Below, piece after piece: positions 28,801 to 36,624 of a DNA stretch of 59,305 bases. Under the pieces are notes generated by a model. That model searched no databases, was not told the origin of the DNA, and saw only the letters and a list, made by a program, of their open reading frames with translations. The stretch covers positions 1 to 59,305 of the forward strand of contig CADADN010000018.1 of NCBI GenBank assembly GCA_902786665.1, read 5' to 3'. The position numbers were made by a program, and so were the translations under genes. The stretch is from an uncultured Prevotellaceae bacterium (GTDB lineage Bacteria > Bacteroidota > Bacteroidia > Bacteroidales > Bacteroidaceae). The stretch's first letter is position 1. Each line of letters opens with the position of its first letter.

Positions 28801-29272
28801 AGGTGATGTAGGGATTGTCGAGGTCGACCCAGTAGCCCACCTTCTCTGTCAGTTCGTCCCATTCTGCGGTGAACTTCATCACGTCCTCGCGGCAGCGGCG
28901 GTTGTAGTCCTCCACGGAGATGTATTTCTCACTCTCGGGATTGTCGATGTCGGCCTTGGTGATGCCCAGTTCCTTCTCAACGCCCAGTTCCACAGGCAGT
29001 CCGTGGGTGTCCCATCCTGCCTTGCGTTTCACCTGGTATCCCTTCATCGTCTTGTAGCGGTTGAAGGTGTCTTTTATGGTGCGTGCGAGAACGTGATGGA
29101 TGCCAGGGTGACCGTTGGCCGATGGAGGCCCTTCATAGAAGACGAACTCTGGGCAGCCCTCGCGCTCCTCCACGGAGCGGCGGAAGACGTTGCCTTTTTT
29201 CCATTGTTCCAACACTTGGTTGTTGATTTCGGTCAGGTTGAGACCTTTGTACTCGGGAAATTTCTTGGCCAT
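25835..29272 (-). CDS. ileS: Isoleucyl-tRNA synthetase
   Basis: Charges tRNA-Ile in the cytoplasm and edits misactivated valine. The class I signatures are complete: PSANGHPGIHH at about 51-60 and KMSKRLGNAVDPFE near 690. The editing domain lies between them (TAWTTTPWTL-like LAWTTTPWTLAANSA, about 240). The 1145-residue length and the C-terminal part without a cysteine zinc site suggest the eukaryote-like IleS2 type, which is often mupirocin tolerant; that is inference. A possible -7 box (TAACTTTG, 29372-29365) lies about 95 bases upstream. Long antisense frames over this gene are shadows. Confidence 0.97.
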   Translation of the reverse strand: MAKKFPEYKGLNLTEINNQVLEQWKKGNVFRRSVEEREGCPEFVFYEGPPSANGHPGIHHVLARTIKDTFNRYKTMKGYQVKRKAGWDTHGLPVELGVEKELGITKADIDNPESEKYISVEDYNRRCREDVMKFTAEWDELTEKVGYWVDLDNPYITYDNKYIETLWWLLKQFYDKGLLYKGYTIQPYSPAAGTGLSSHELNQPGCYRNVKDTTCTAQFAIIDPKPEMEGWGKPYFLAWTTTPWTLAANSALCVGPKIDYVAVRTYNPYTAEPITVVMAEARLAAYFNEKGRDADLEGYKKGDKVLPWTIVAHYKGTDLVGMHYEQLLPMVKPLTDGAFRVIPGSYVTTEDGTGIVHIAPNFGADDAMVAKQSGVPPIVMVDKKGRQRPVVDLQGKYFAVEDLDPAFVESNINLPLWSRYAGKFVKNAYDETLTEKDETLDIAICMDLKTENKAFKIERHEHNYPHCWRTDKPVLYYPLDSWFIKSTECKERMSQLNLEINWKPESTGTGRFGNWLENLNDWNLSRSRFWGTPLPIWVCEEDGEAICIGSVEQLYNEIEKAVAAGVMTTNPLKDKGFIPGDYAKENYERIDLHRPYVDQIVLVSSKGHPMKRETDLIDVWFDSGSMPYAQIHYPFENKELVDEGKAFPADFISEGVDQTRGWFFTLHAIGTMVFDSVAFKNVISTGLVQDAKGNKMSKRLGNAVDPFEAIEKYGADALRFYMMTNSQPWDNLKFDPKGVDEVKRKLFGTLYNTYSFFALYANVDGFDSTLPQVPVEERPEIDQWVISQLNSLVKAVDESLADYEPTKAGRMIDEFVDKHLSNWYVRLNRKRFWGKEMDKDKLSAYQTLYTCLVTIAKLLAPFSPFFADRLYIDLTASTGAAEADSVHLTRFPVADESLIKTEKEARKEMAQVITSMVLSLRRKADLKVRQPLKRIIVPAVDQQQKERIEVVADTILNEVNVKELQFAEGEALLVKKVRCNFRTMGKKYGKLMKGVAAAMAALDQQQIAQLETDGTLPITVEGQPVDIDAADVEIISEDIPGWLVANEGNLTVALEVTLTEELINEGMARELVKRVQKMRKDAGMEITDRISVVIDPAQPLEKAMEAFGGYVKTQVLADDVTFAKNDGTEVDFEDFKVNILVSKTN

Positions 29273-29639
29273 AATCGCAAGTATATATCTTATATCTTAT
29301 TGGTTTTCAGACACTTCAAAATCCTTCTCAACATCAGTTGTAAAAGGTTTTTTCAATTAGGGTGCAAAGTTACGCATTATTTTTGAAAAACCCACAGCAA
29401 AGGTGCATTTTAACTTGATTTTACGAATGAGGGGGGAAGGGTGCAGGAATTCAGCAAAATTATTGTTATTAATATGATCAACACGAATTATCACGAATTA
29501 ATCAAAAATTTTCAACAAAACGAGTGTGAAAGTGAATTATATAACCCCTCCATATTTTGTATGTCTATGAGTAAAAAATTTTAATGATTATATGAAACTC
29601 GCTAAGCGCTTGGATAGGCGTGAACAAGAGGACGGTGCG

Positions 29640-30110
29640 CACTAGGGGGCGACGCTTCCCAGCGTCGCCGTGAGCAAGAGGCCGTGGGCAAAAGGTTCGG
29701 TGCGCACATAGGGGTCGACGCCTCCGAGCGTCGCAGTGAGCAATAAGGTTCGGGGCAGCAAAACAATCTTGTCGAAGTTTGATGTTGAACGAACCCCGAA
29801 GGGGTGGACAGAGTACAGGCAGGTGGTGGAGTGCGAAGCACGGAACCCCTGCTAAAACCGTGGTGGGAACAACAACAACCCCGAAGGGGTGACAGAATGA
29901 CAACTTCATACACGTCATATCGTTGCTCTGCCACCCCTTCGGGGTTGTTGATTTCATTTCATCGTCAAGCAGGGGTTGCGCTTCGCTCCACCACCTGCCT
30001 GTGGTCGTCCCAGCCCTTCGGGCTTCACTTCATAAAACACTACACAACCGGGGGGGCGACGCCTCCGAGCGTCGCAGTGAGCAAAAGGCAGTGGACAAGA
30101 GGCAGTGGGA
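29640..30110. mobile_element. Nested inverted-repeat element without a gene
   Basis: An outer motif GGGGGCGACGCCTCCGAGCG with TCGCAGTGAGCAA occurs at about 29646, 29710 and 30051 in the same orientation. Inside, about 35 bases beginning AGGCAGGTGGTGGAG and ending ACCCCTGCT (29817-29854) return inverted at about 29969-30001. ACCCCGAAGGGGT hairpins lie next to both arms. No open frame here codes for a recognisable protein. This looks like one or more non-autonomous elements. The flanks 29380-29640 are AT-rich and hold nothing I recognise. Confidence 0.55.
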
Positions 30111-30160
30111 AAAAGGACGTGGACAACAAACTTTTGGAGCAAGAAATCCCATTTGTCGTA

Positions 30161-30292
30161 GGGACTTGCTTCATGCATGTCCGAAAAGACCAAGTGGTCC
30201 CCGAAAGTCGTAGGGGCGGGTCTTGTGCCCGCCCGAGAATATTGCACACCACCATTCTCGGCTTTTGTGCGGACATGCATAAAGCAAGTCCC
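30161..30292. mobile_element. 132-bp MITE-like element with near-perfect inverted ends
   Basis: The ends, 30161-30183 and 30270-30292, are 23-bp inverted repeats with one mismatch (GGGACTTGCTT[C/T]ATGCATG then TCCG). In the middle lies the GGGCGGG...CCCGCCC palindrome (30202-30236), the same core as in five other places, including cbiA. No coding capacity. No flanking duplication was confirmed. Confidence 0.65.
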
Positions 30293-30394
30293 CAGCATAC
30301 CAAGCATCCTTGGCGATATGAACACCCCCAAAAATTACTCTACTTGCGGAGCCTCTGAACCTTCCCCTAAGAACATAGATCAACGCCCCCTACC

Positions 30395-30418
30395 CCCTCT
30401 AATCTTAGAGGGGGAGTA
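30395..30418. repeat. CCCCCTCTAA/TTAGAGGGGG hairpin
   Basis: CCCCCTCTAATCTTAGAGGG plus GG pairs arm to arm. It resembles the other C-rich/G-rich hairpins in the window (3339, 11458, 8035). No T-tract follows. Confidence 0.55.
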
Positions 30419-30552
30419 AGTTACATCGTGAGCATAGTTGTGAAGACTCTGGGTGAACTCACGGGGATAATGAACCTTCCCATCATTTGTTTATAAACTT
30501 CGGTTTTTGAGGCAACTTCGTGTTCGTTGTCAACCTTACCGGTTGGAAAAAT

Positions 30553-30583
30553 TTGGAGAAGTCGAGGATAATGACTATCTTCG
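30553..30583 (+). promoter_or_regulatory. Promoter for the GH43 gene
   Basis: TTG at 30553-30555, 20 bases, TATCTTCG at 30576-30583 (one mismatch to TAnnTTTG). The start codon at 30611 is 28 bases further. Confidence 0.5.
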
Positions 30584-30610
30584 CAGCGTGAACCATAAAC
30601 AAATCAACCG

Positions 30611-32275
30611 ATGACACCTGACCAACTTTCTCACTGCAACATCTCAAAATGCATAATCCTTGATGCGTTACGGACATACATAAAGCAAACAACGACCATC
30701 CTCGTGCTGGCAATGCTGGCATGCAGCCTTGCGACAATGGCACAAGACACACCTCGGAATGCTCGGAACAATACTGGCAACCGGAGTGCCGGCCTTGCAT
30801 GGGGCGACCAAGGCAACGGGACGTATATCAACCCTATCCTCAATGCAGACTATTCCGACCCGGATGTCATCCGCGTGGGAGAGAAATACTACATGGTGGC
30901 CTCCGACTTCCACTTCATCGGGATGCAGATACTGGAGAGCGACGACATGGTGAACTGGCGCGTGGTGACACAGGTGTATGACCGTTTCGACCTGCCCGGT
31001 TGGGATGCCAACGCCCACTATGCCGGAGGGTCGTGGGCACCGGCCATCAGATACCACGACGGGAAGTTCTGGGTGTTCTTCTGCACGCCCGACGAGGGAC
31101 TTTTCATGACACAGGCCGAGCACCCGGAAGGGCCGTGGAGTACGCTCCACTGTGTCAAGGCCGTTGGGAAATGGGAAGACCCGTGTCCTTTCTGGGACGA
31201 AGACGGGCAGGCTTACCTTGGGCGCAGCCGCCACGGCGCGGGCCCCATCATCATCCATAAGATGAGTGCCGACGGCCGACAACTGCTGGACGACGGCGTG
31301 ACGGTATATACCGGTCCCGTGGCGGAGGGTACGAAATTCCTGAAGCGCAACGGCTGGTACTACCTCTCCATCCCCGAGGGCGGCGTCGGCGGCGGTTGGC
31401 AGACCATCCTGCGCTCAAGAAACATCTATGGCCCCTATGAGAAGAGGGTGGTGCTGGAAAAAGGGTCCACCGACATCAACGGACCGCACCAAGGAGCCAT
31501 CGTAGATACGCCGGAGGGCGAGTGGTGGTTTTATCATTTCCAAGAGGCGGGAGCGTTAGGACGCGTGGTGCACCTGCAACCGATGCACTGGCAGGACGAC
31601 TGGCCGGTGATGGGCGTGGACATCGACCGCAACGGCATCGGCGAACCCGTGCACGTGTGGACGAAGCCGAGGGTCGCAGCAGCCACCACCCCTCACCTAC
31701 CGCAGACAAGCGACGACTTCGAGACCACCACGCTCTCACCGCAATGGCAATGGAACCACAACCCGGTGGATGGGGCGTGGTCGCTGACAGAGCACAAGGG
31801 GATGCTGACGCTGCACGCGTTGCAAGCAGGGCATTTCGCCAAAGCCCGCAACACGTTGACGCAAAAAGTGATGGGTTATGAGAGCGAGGCCGTCGCCGCC
31901 TTCGACATTTCCCATATGGCAGAAGGAGGCCGTGCGGGAATAGCCTGCATGGGAAAGACCAACGAACTCCTGGGCGTGATGAAGCGCAACGGGAAATATG
32001 TGTTGTATCGCGGCAACAACGAGGGCGAGACGGAGTTGAAAGGCATCGGAGGAAGCAAAACCCTATACTTGAGACTATCCTTGGATATCTCCGCAAAGAG
32101 CATCCGCTTCGCCTATAGCACAGACAACAAGACGTTCACCACCGCAGGAGAGCCGTTTTTTGTCAACGCCGGCTTCTGGAAAGGCATACGCCTAGCTATC
32201 TACCATTACAACGTGACGACCGACGGCGGCCATGTCACCCTGCCATGGGTGAGGTATGAGGTCAAGGATATTTAA
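30611..32275 (+). CDS. Glycoside hydrolase family 43 enzyme (beta-xylosidase/arabinofuranosidase-like)
   Basis: Secreted plant-polysaccharide hydrolase, 554 residues. A hydrophobic stretch (TTILVLAMLACSLATMAQ) at about 28-45 is the export signal; the N-region before it is long, so a start further in is possible. The five-blade propeller follows, with the GH43 acid residues in DYSDPDVIR (general base), WEDPCPFWDEDG (pKa modulator) and VAEGTKFLKRNGWYYL (general acid). From about 370 a beta-sandwich of the kind found at the end of xylosidases follows (FETTTLSPQWQWNHNP). No SusC/SusD pair or other enzyme is adjacent, so it is not in a classic utilisation locus. The exact substrate is open. Confidence 0.88.
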   Translation: MTPDQLSHCNISKCIILDALRTYIKQTTTILVLAMLACSLATMAQDTPRNARNNTGNRSAGLAWGDQGNGTYINPILNADYSDPDVIRVGEKYYMVASDFHFIGMQILESDDMVNWRVVTQVYDRFDLPGWDANAHYAGGSWAPAIRYHDGKFWVFFCTPDEGLFMTQAEHPEGPWSTLHCVKAVGKWEDPCPFWDEDGQAYLGRSRHGAGPIIIHKMSADGRQLLDDGVTVYTGPVAEGTKFLKRNGWYYLSIPEGGVGGGWQTILRSRNIYGPYEKRVVLEKGSTDINGPHQGAIVDTPEGEWWFYHFQEAGALGRVVHLQPMHWQDDWPVMGVDIDRNGIGEPVHVWTKPRVAAATTPHLPQTSDDFETTTLSPQWQWNHNPVDGAWSLTEHKGMLTLHALQAGHFAKARNTLTQKVMGYESEAVAAFDISHMAEGGRAGIACMGKTNELLGVMKRNGKYVLYRGNNEGETELKGIGGSKTLYLRLSLDISAKSIRFAYSTDNKTFTTAGEPFFVNAGFWKGIRLAIYHYNVTTDGGHVTLPWVRYEVKDI

Positions 32276-32286
32276 GCTATTCAAGT

Positions 32287-32988
32287 TTATTCTTTAGGAT
32301 CAGAACCATATTCATTTTCACCTTCATCACCACTGGCGAAAAGCATCCATAATCCATAGAATGGAATCAACTGGAACCAACCAGTATGCCCCAGATCATG
32401 ACAACGTTTTGAGCCCTGAGCCCATAAAAACCAATACGCGGGAATCGATAAGAAACCAACAACACCTTCGTCCATCGCTCCCGCACCACTAAATAAACCT
32501 AAAATAAAAAAATAAATAAAAAAAATAATGAGTGACAAGCCATACTCTGTTCTCCTTATTCGCCCATTAAAGAAGTCGAATGGTCTTTTGAACATTCCAC
32601 TATTGTCCAAGACATCGGAAGACTGTGAAGAGTCATCGTAATTCCTCCAAGAATTCTGAGAGTCCATAGGTTCCTCATAATCTTGACCCGATTGACCAGT
32701 AAAGGCGTCGAAGTGCGGGGGATTGGGGTCTTGCTGTCCCCAATTCCTATTGCCATCATTTGGTGAGCCCGATGATGATCCGAATTGGGCATTGGCAGAG
32801 TTATCAACTTTTGGCTCTGCCGGTCTTTCCAATATTTCCAAGACTTGCTTTCTCAAGAACATATCAAAAGCTCCATACGACTGGTAAGCGAGTTCACTAA
32901 GTGTCACTGTTCCATTTCTCACAGCCTCTGCTATTTGTTCAGGAGTATAGGCCTTCAAGTTATTAAGTAATTGTTCCTTGGTAATCAT
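32287..32988 (-). CDS. DUF805 membrane protein
   Basis: A 233-residue inner-membrane protein. The N-terminal ~60 residues are helical (KAYTPEQIAEAVRNGTVTL), followed by a low-complexity Asn/Ser/Gln-rich linker to about 140. The C-terminal DUF805 domain begins FNGRIRRTEYGLSLI and has hydrophobic segments, a GSKRCHDLGHTGW motif typical of the family, and a final acidic tail. Function unknown. AT-rich compared with the GH43 gene, with which it converges 11 bases apart. No promoter is recognised. Confidence 0.82.
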   Translation of the reverse strand: MITKEQLLNNLKAYTPEQIAEAVRNGTVTLSELAYQSYGAFDMFLRKQVLEILERPAEPKVDNSANAQFGSSSGSPNDGNRNWGQQDPNPPHFDAFTGQSGQDYEEPMDSQNSWRNYDDSSQSSDVLDNSGMFKRPFDFFNGRIRRTEYGLSLIIFFIYFFILGLFSGAGAMDEGVVGFLSIPAYWFLWAQGSKRCHDLGHTGWFQLIPFYGLWMLFASGDEGENEYGSDPKE

Positions 32989-33236
32989 AATTATTAAGTT
33001 TTAATTATTGTTTCGTATTCGTTCAACTATCATGAGTATAAAGGACGTATGCTCGAGGTGCCATCTTGGATGAGAGAGATGGTTGGCCATCCTTTTTCGG
33101 ATACTTGATTATTAGGTGGCTTTCATCATATCAATTGCTATTTCTTTGAATAACAAAGACATAGAGGTATTGGTAGCAATAAGAGTATCTTCACGTCATC
33201 ATAAGGGAATTTCTTTTCCTTGTCATGCATCTTCGA

Positions 33237-33313
33237 TGGTGGAGGTAATGGGACTCGAACCCACGACCTTCTGCGTGCGATGCAGATGCTCTAGCCAACT
33301 GAGCTATACCCCC
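33237..33313 (-). tRNA. tRNA-Ala (anticodon CGC)
   Basis: On minus: acceptor GGGGGTA/TACCTCC with one G-T pair, D-arm GCTCAGTTGGCTAGAGC, anticodon stem TCTGC/GCAGA with loop ATCGCAC, T-arm GGTTCGAGTCC. The anticodon CGC reads GCG. Unlike the two tRNAs at 3628-3785, the CCA end is encoded (33239-33237). The 248 bases from 32989 to 33236 otherwise show nothing recognised. Confidence 0.93.
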
Positions 33314-33405
33314 TTTTTGCATTTACCATGAAGATTGCTGCAAAGATAGGAAAAGAAGTTGTGACATGCAACTTTTGAAAGATTTTTTCGTAAAAGTATT
33401 TGGCT

Positions 33406-34332
33406 TTATTTCAAAATCATCTTCACAAAGACGGGATAGTGGTCGGAAGGGTTTCGGCGCTGGTATTCACCGAAAGTGATTTCCTGCGGGGCGTCGTCAC
33501 CCTTGATGTTGTCGGCGGAATGTTGGAGGGGCGTCCAATAGCTGTCGGTGAGCACGCCGTAAGCCTCAACCTTCACGGATGGTGAGACGAAGACATGGTC
33601 GATGCGGCTGTTGGTTTTCAACTGTGTCTTGAAACTGTTGAACGTGCCGTTCTCAGCAAAGCGGAGGTGAGCGACTTCATAACTGTCGGCCAACAAGCCG
33701 GAATGAGTGAAGATGCCGTAAATCTCATCCGTCTGGTCCACATTGAAATCGCCGGTGAGCACGACCATGGCACCCTTCGCTATCTCCTGGATTTTCCTCA
33801 CCACCAACTTGGCGGCCTCCCGACGCGCCACCGTCCCCACATGGTCCATATGCAGGTTGAAGCAATAAAACTTCTTTTTGGTTTGACGGTCCTTGAACTT
33901 CCCCCATGTGCAGATGCGGATGCAAGCGGCATCCCACCCCAACCCGGGACGGTCGGGCGTCTCGTTCAACCAGAAATTACCCTGTTCCAAGAGTTTCAAA
34001 CGATCCTTCTTGTAAAAGATGGCGGAATACTCCCCTTTTGTAGCACCATCGTCACGCGCCACGCCGATATAGTCGTAGCCGTCGAGCGCGGGAAGCATGT
34101 CGAGAATCTGCACATGGAGGAGTTCCTGTGTTCCCAGGATGGCAGGAGCGACGAAGTTCACCTGGTCGCAAATCACCTGGCTACGCTTGCTCCACACCTC
34201 GCCCTTGATGGAGTCGCCATCGTTCTTGTTGCGGAGGTTGTAAGACCCCACGACCAACTGCTGCGCCATCACAGGGATGGGCAGAGAGAGGACAGCAAGC
34301 AGCAACAACAAGGTCGAAAGGCTTTTTTTCAT
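33406..34332 (-). CDS. Secreted endonuclease/exonuclease/phosphatase-family protein
   Basis: 308 residues with a signal peptide (LLLLAVLSLPIPVMAQ). The EEP fold is clear: SYNLRNKNDGD, GTQELLHVQILDML with the metal-binding Glu, FNLHMDHVGTVAR, LTGDFNVDQTDEIY, SRIDHVFVS and the final NPSDHYPV with catalytic Asp-His. All active-site residues are present. Members cleave DNA, sphingomyelin or sugar-phosphate esters, and sequence alone does not choose; export suggests a nutrient-scavenging role. It lies 19 bases after a lipoprotein gene and probably shares the metY transcript. Confidence 0.85.
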   Translation of the reverse strand: MKKSLSTLLLLLAVLSLPIPVMAQQLVVGSYNLRNKNDGDSIKGEVWSKRSQVICDQVNFVAPAILGTQELLHVQILDMLPALDGYDYIGVARDDGATKGEYSAIFYKKDRLKLLEQGNFWLNETPDRPGLGWDAACIRICTWGKFKDRQTKKKFYCFNLHMDHVGTVARREAAKLVVRKIQEIAKGAMVVLTGDFNVDQTDEIYGIFTHSGLLADSYEVAHLRFAENGTFNSFKTQLKTNSRIDHVFVSPSVKVEAYGVLTDSYWTPLQHSADNIKGDDAPQEITFGEYQRRNPSDHYPVFVKMILK

Positions 34333-34351
34333 AGTTGGTTAAGGGAAAGCA

Positions 34352-34942
34352 TCAATTTAGTATGAACTCAAACTTCTGCCCCTTGCTGTTGGTGAAAGTG
34401 CCGGAGTAATAATCCCCCCTGCATTCATATTGCCCTTTGAATGTGCCGGAGTGCAAACCTTTTTCTGTGTATTCTTCCAGCACAAGGCGCATCGACCCAG
34501 TGGCATTGACAGGCACCATACTCGCAATCCTTAAATGCAAGTAGGAGTTTGGGCGCTCATCATAAACATAATAACCGATGAAATCGCCTACATCCTTCGA
34601 ACTCAAGTCTTCCAGATACATGGAGACAGAATAAGGGCCAATTTTGCCTAACAACTCCTGGTCGTAGTCATCATCATCCTCGGTATGCGGGATAGGGACG
34701 ACGACCCGTTCCTCCCCAGTCCTTTCATTTGTAACTTTTTCTGTTTCAGGCTCCTGTATTGAATTCCGCTCCGCATTTTCCTTTTCTGCCTTTTGCTGAG
34801 AAAGGCGTTCATCCACTTTGGCATCAACCAAGGAGTCGATGTTCGGTTGTGGAGTCGGCTTTTTATTGAAAAAATCACAACTAGCCATAGTCATGGTCGC
34901 CAAGATGGCCACCAACAAAATGATAGATTTGAATGCTTTCAT
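34352..34942 (-). CDS. Hypothetical lipoprotein
   Basis: 196 residues with a lipobox (ATMTMASC, Cys22). Residues ~35-75 are highly charged and probably helical (VDERLSQQKAEKENAERNS). After an acidic patch (TEDDDDYDQ) comes a ~100-residue beta-rich domain ending in GTFTNSKGQKFEFILN. The repeated GTF..GxY pattern resembles small lipoproteins of Bacteroidetes, but no family is recognised. Placed between metY and the EEP gene with gaps of 12 and 19 bases, so co-transcription is likely. Confidence 0.75.
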   Translation of the reverse strand: MKAFKSIILLVAILATMTMASCDFFNKKPTPQPNIDSLVDAKVDERLSQQKAEKENAERNSIQEPETEKVTNERTGEERVVVPIPHTEDDDDYDQELLGKIGPYSVSMYLEDLSSKDVGDFIGYYVYDERPNSYLHLRIASMVPVNATGSMRLVLEEYTEKGLHSGTFKGQYECRGDYYSGTFTNSKGQKFEFILN

Positions 34943-34954
34943 AATATGTCTCTG

Positions 34955-36238
34955 TTAGATTTTGTTCAATGCCTGACGGATGTCGTCGAGGATGTCCTCC
35001 ACGTCCTCTATGCCTACGGAGAGACGGATGAGGTCGGGAGCCACCCCGGCTTCGCGCAGTTGCTCATCAGAGAGTTGGCGGTGGGTGTGGCTGGCAGGAT
35101 GGAGGACGCAGGTGCGGGCGTCGGCCACGTGTGTGACGATATTGATCATCTCGAGAGAGTCCATGAAGCGGATGGCGGTCTCGCGGTCGCCTTTCAGTCC
35201 GAAGGCGATGACGCCGCAAGAGCCGTTGGGCAGGTATTTCTCTCCTAGGGCATGGTATTTGTCGCCGGGCAGGCCGCAGTAGTGCACCCATGCCACCCTG
35301 TCGTCATCGTTGAGGAACTCCGCCACGCGCTGTGCGTTGGCACAGTGGCGCTCCATCCTCAGATGCAGCGTCTGGAGGCCGAGATTGAGCAGGAAACAGT
35401 TCTGGGGAGCGGGGATGCTTCCCAAGTCGCGCATCAACTGAGCCACGAGTTTGGTGGTGTAACCCATCTTGCCGAAAGCCTTGACATAGGTGAGTCCGTG
35501 ATACGAGTCGTCGGGAGTGGTGAGTCCAGGGAACTTCTCAGCATGGGCCATCCAGTCGAAGTTGCCGCTATCCACCACGGCACCTCCCACTTGCGTGGCC
35601 ATGCCATCCATGTATTTCGTGGTGGAATGGGTCACGATGTCGGCGCCCCACTCGAACGGGCGGCAGTTGACAGGTGTGGCGAAGGTGTTGTCGATGACGA
35701 GGGGCACACCGTTGCGGTGAGCGATGCGAGCGAATTTCTCGATGTCGAGGACGGCACATCCTGGGTTGGAGATGGTCTCACCAAACAAGACCTTGGTGTT
35801 GGGTCGGAATGCCTGCTGGATTTCCTCCTCGCTGGCTTCCGGGGAGACGAAAGTGCACTCGATGCCAAGTTTCTTCAGTGTCACGCCGAAGAGGTTGAAG
35901 GTGCCACCATAAATCTCGTTGGAGGTGACGATATGTCCACCTGCCTCACAGATGTTGAATAAGGCATAGAAGTTGGCGGCCTGGCCACTGGAGGTGAGCA
36001 CGCACCCCACGCCACCTTCCAAAGCGGCAATCTTTGCTGCCACAGCGTCGTTGGTGGGATTTTGAAGGCGGGTATAGAAATAGCCTTCCTTTTTCAGGTC
36101 GAATAGTTGGGCCATCTCGTCGGAATCGTCATACTTGAATGTGGTGCTCTGGATGATGGGCAGTTCGATGGGTTCTCCATTCTTGGGCTTGTATCCTGCG
36201 TGGATGCAAAGTGATGCTGTTCTCAGTTTATTTTTCAT
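34955..36238 (-). CDS. metY: O-acetylhomoserine sulfhydrylase (MetY)
   Basis: A PLP enzyme of the Cys/Met metabolism family that makes homocysteine from O-acetylhomoserine and sulfide. The PLP Lys is in HSTTKYMDG, and LCIHAGYKP, PIIQSTTF, TSSGQAANF and PLVIDNTFATP fit the family. At 427 residues it has the length of MetY rather than of the shorter MetB/MetC. The ATG at 36238 is used; the TTG 3 codons earlier is unlikely. The promoter at 36285-36256 leaves a very short leader, too short for a SAM riboswitch. First gene of a probable three-gene unit. Confidence 0.92.
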   Translation of the reverse strand: MKNKLRTASLCIHAGYKPKNGEPIELPIIQSTTFKYDDSDEMAQLFDLKKEGYFYTRLQNPTNDAVAAKIAALEGGVGCVLTSSGQAANFYALFNICEAGGHIVTSNEIYGGTFNLFGVTLKKLGIECTFVSPEASEEEIQQAFRPNTKVLFGETISNPGCAVLDIEKFARIAHRNGVPLVIDNTFATPVNCRPFEWGADIVTHSTTKYMDGMATQVGGAVVDSGNFDWMAHAEKFPGLTTPDDSYHGLTYVKAFGKMGYTTKLVAQLMRDLGSIPAPQNCFLLNLGLQTLHLRMERHCANAQRVAEFLNDDDRVAWVHYCGLPGDKYHALGEKYLPNGSCGVIAFGLKGDRETAIRFMDSLEMINIVTHVADARTCVLHPASHTHRQLSDEQLREAGVAPDLIRLSVGIEDVEDILDDIRQALNKI

Positions 36239-36255
36239 ATTTGGCAATTTTCTTG

Positions 36256-36285
36256 CAAAAGTAATGCAAAAAAATCATTCTGCAA
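36256..36285 (-). promoter_or_regulatory. metY promoter
   Basis: On minus: TTG (36285-36283), 19 bases, TACTTTTG (36263-36256). The start codon lies about 18 bases beyond. Confidence 0.7.
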
Positions 36286-36306
36286 AATAATATGGTTCAA
36301 GATTCT

Positions 36307-36460
36307 GGAGTTGAAGGGGAGGTAAAGGGGAGTTTTGATTTATTCGGGAGTTAAAGGGGAGTTAAAGGGGAGTTAAAGGGGAGTTAAAGGGACATATGAT
36401 CACTTTTAGGAGTTAAAGGGGAGTTAAAGGGGAGTTAAAGGGGAGTTAAAGGGACAAATG
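36307..36460 (+). repeat. GAGTTAAAG 12-bp repeat array 5
   Basis: Eight exact units in two blocks of four, ending in GGGACATATGATC and GGGACAAATG. It lies between the divergent metY and ABC transporter genes; again the G-rich strand is plus. The remaining bases to 36580 include a GAAGCATGCTTGC palindrome but no gene. Confidence 0.88.
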
Positions 36461-36587
36461 TTATGCGAGTCGAATGCAAAGTGAAGCATGCTTGCTCTGC
36501 CGGAACGTAGCCACAACAATCCCCCACCCTGTCCCGGGAAAATCAAAAAAAATTGACAAGACACTCACACCATTGCGAAAAAAAAGC

Positions 36588-36595
36588 TATATTTG
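36588..36595 (+). promoter_or_regulatory. Possible -7 element of the ABC transporter gene
   Basis: TATATTTG matches TAnnTTTG and is 29 bases before the ATG at 36625. The TTG upstream (36553) is too far for a normal spacer. Its position rules against the longer reading frame from 36553. Confidence 0.5.
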
Positions 36596-36624
36596 CAGCG
36601 TTGAAACTTAAAATCTCATACGAT

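Noticed and set aside
36239-36306. SAM riboswitch before metY
   Set aside because: The promoter lies about 18 bases before the start codon, which leaves no room for an aptamer.
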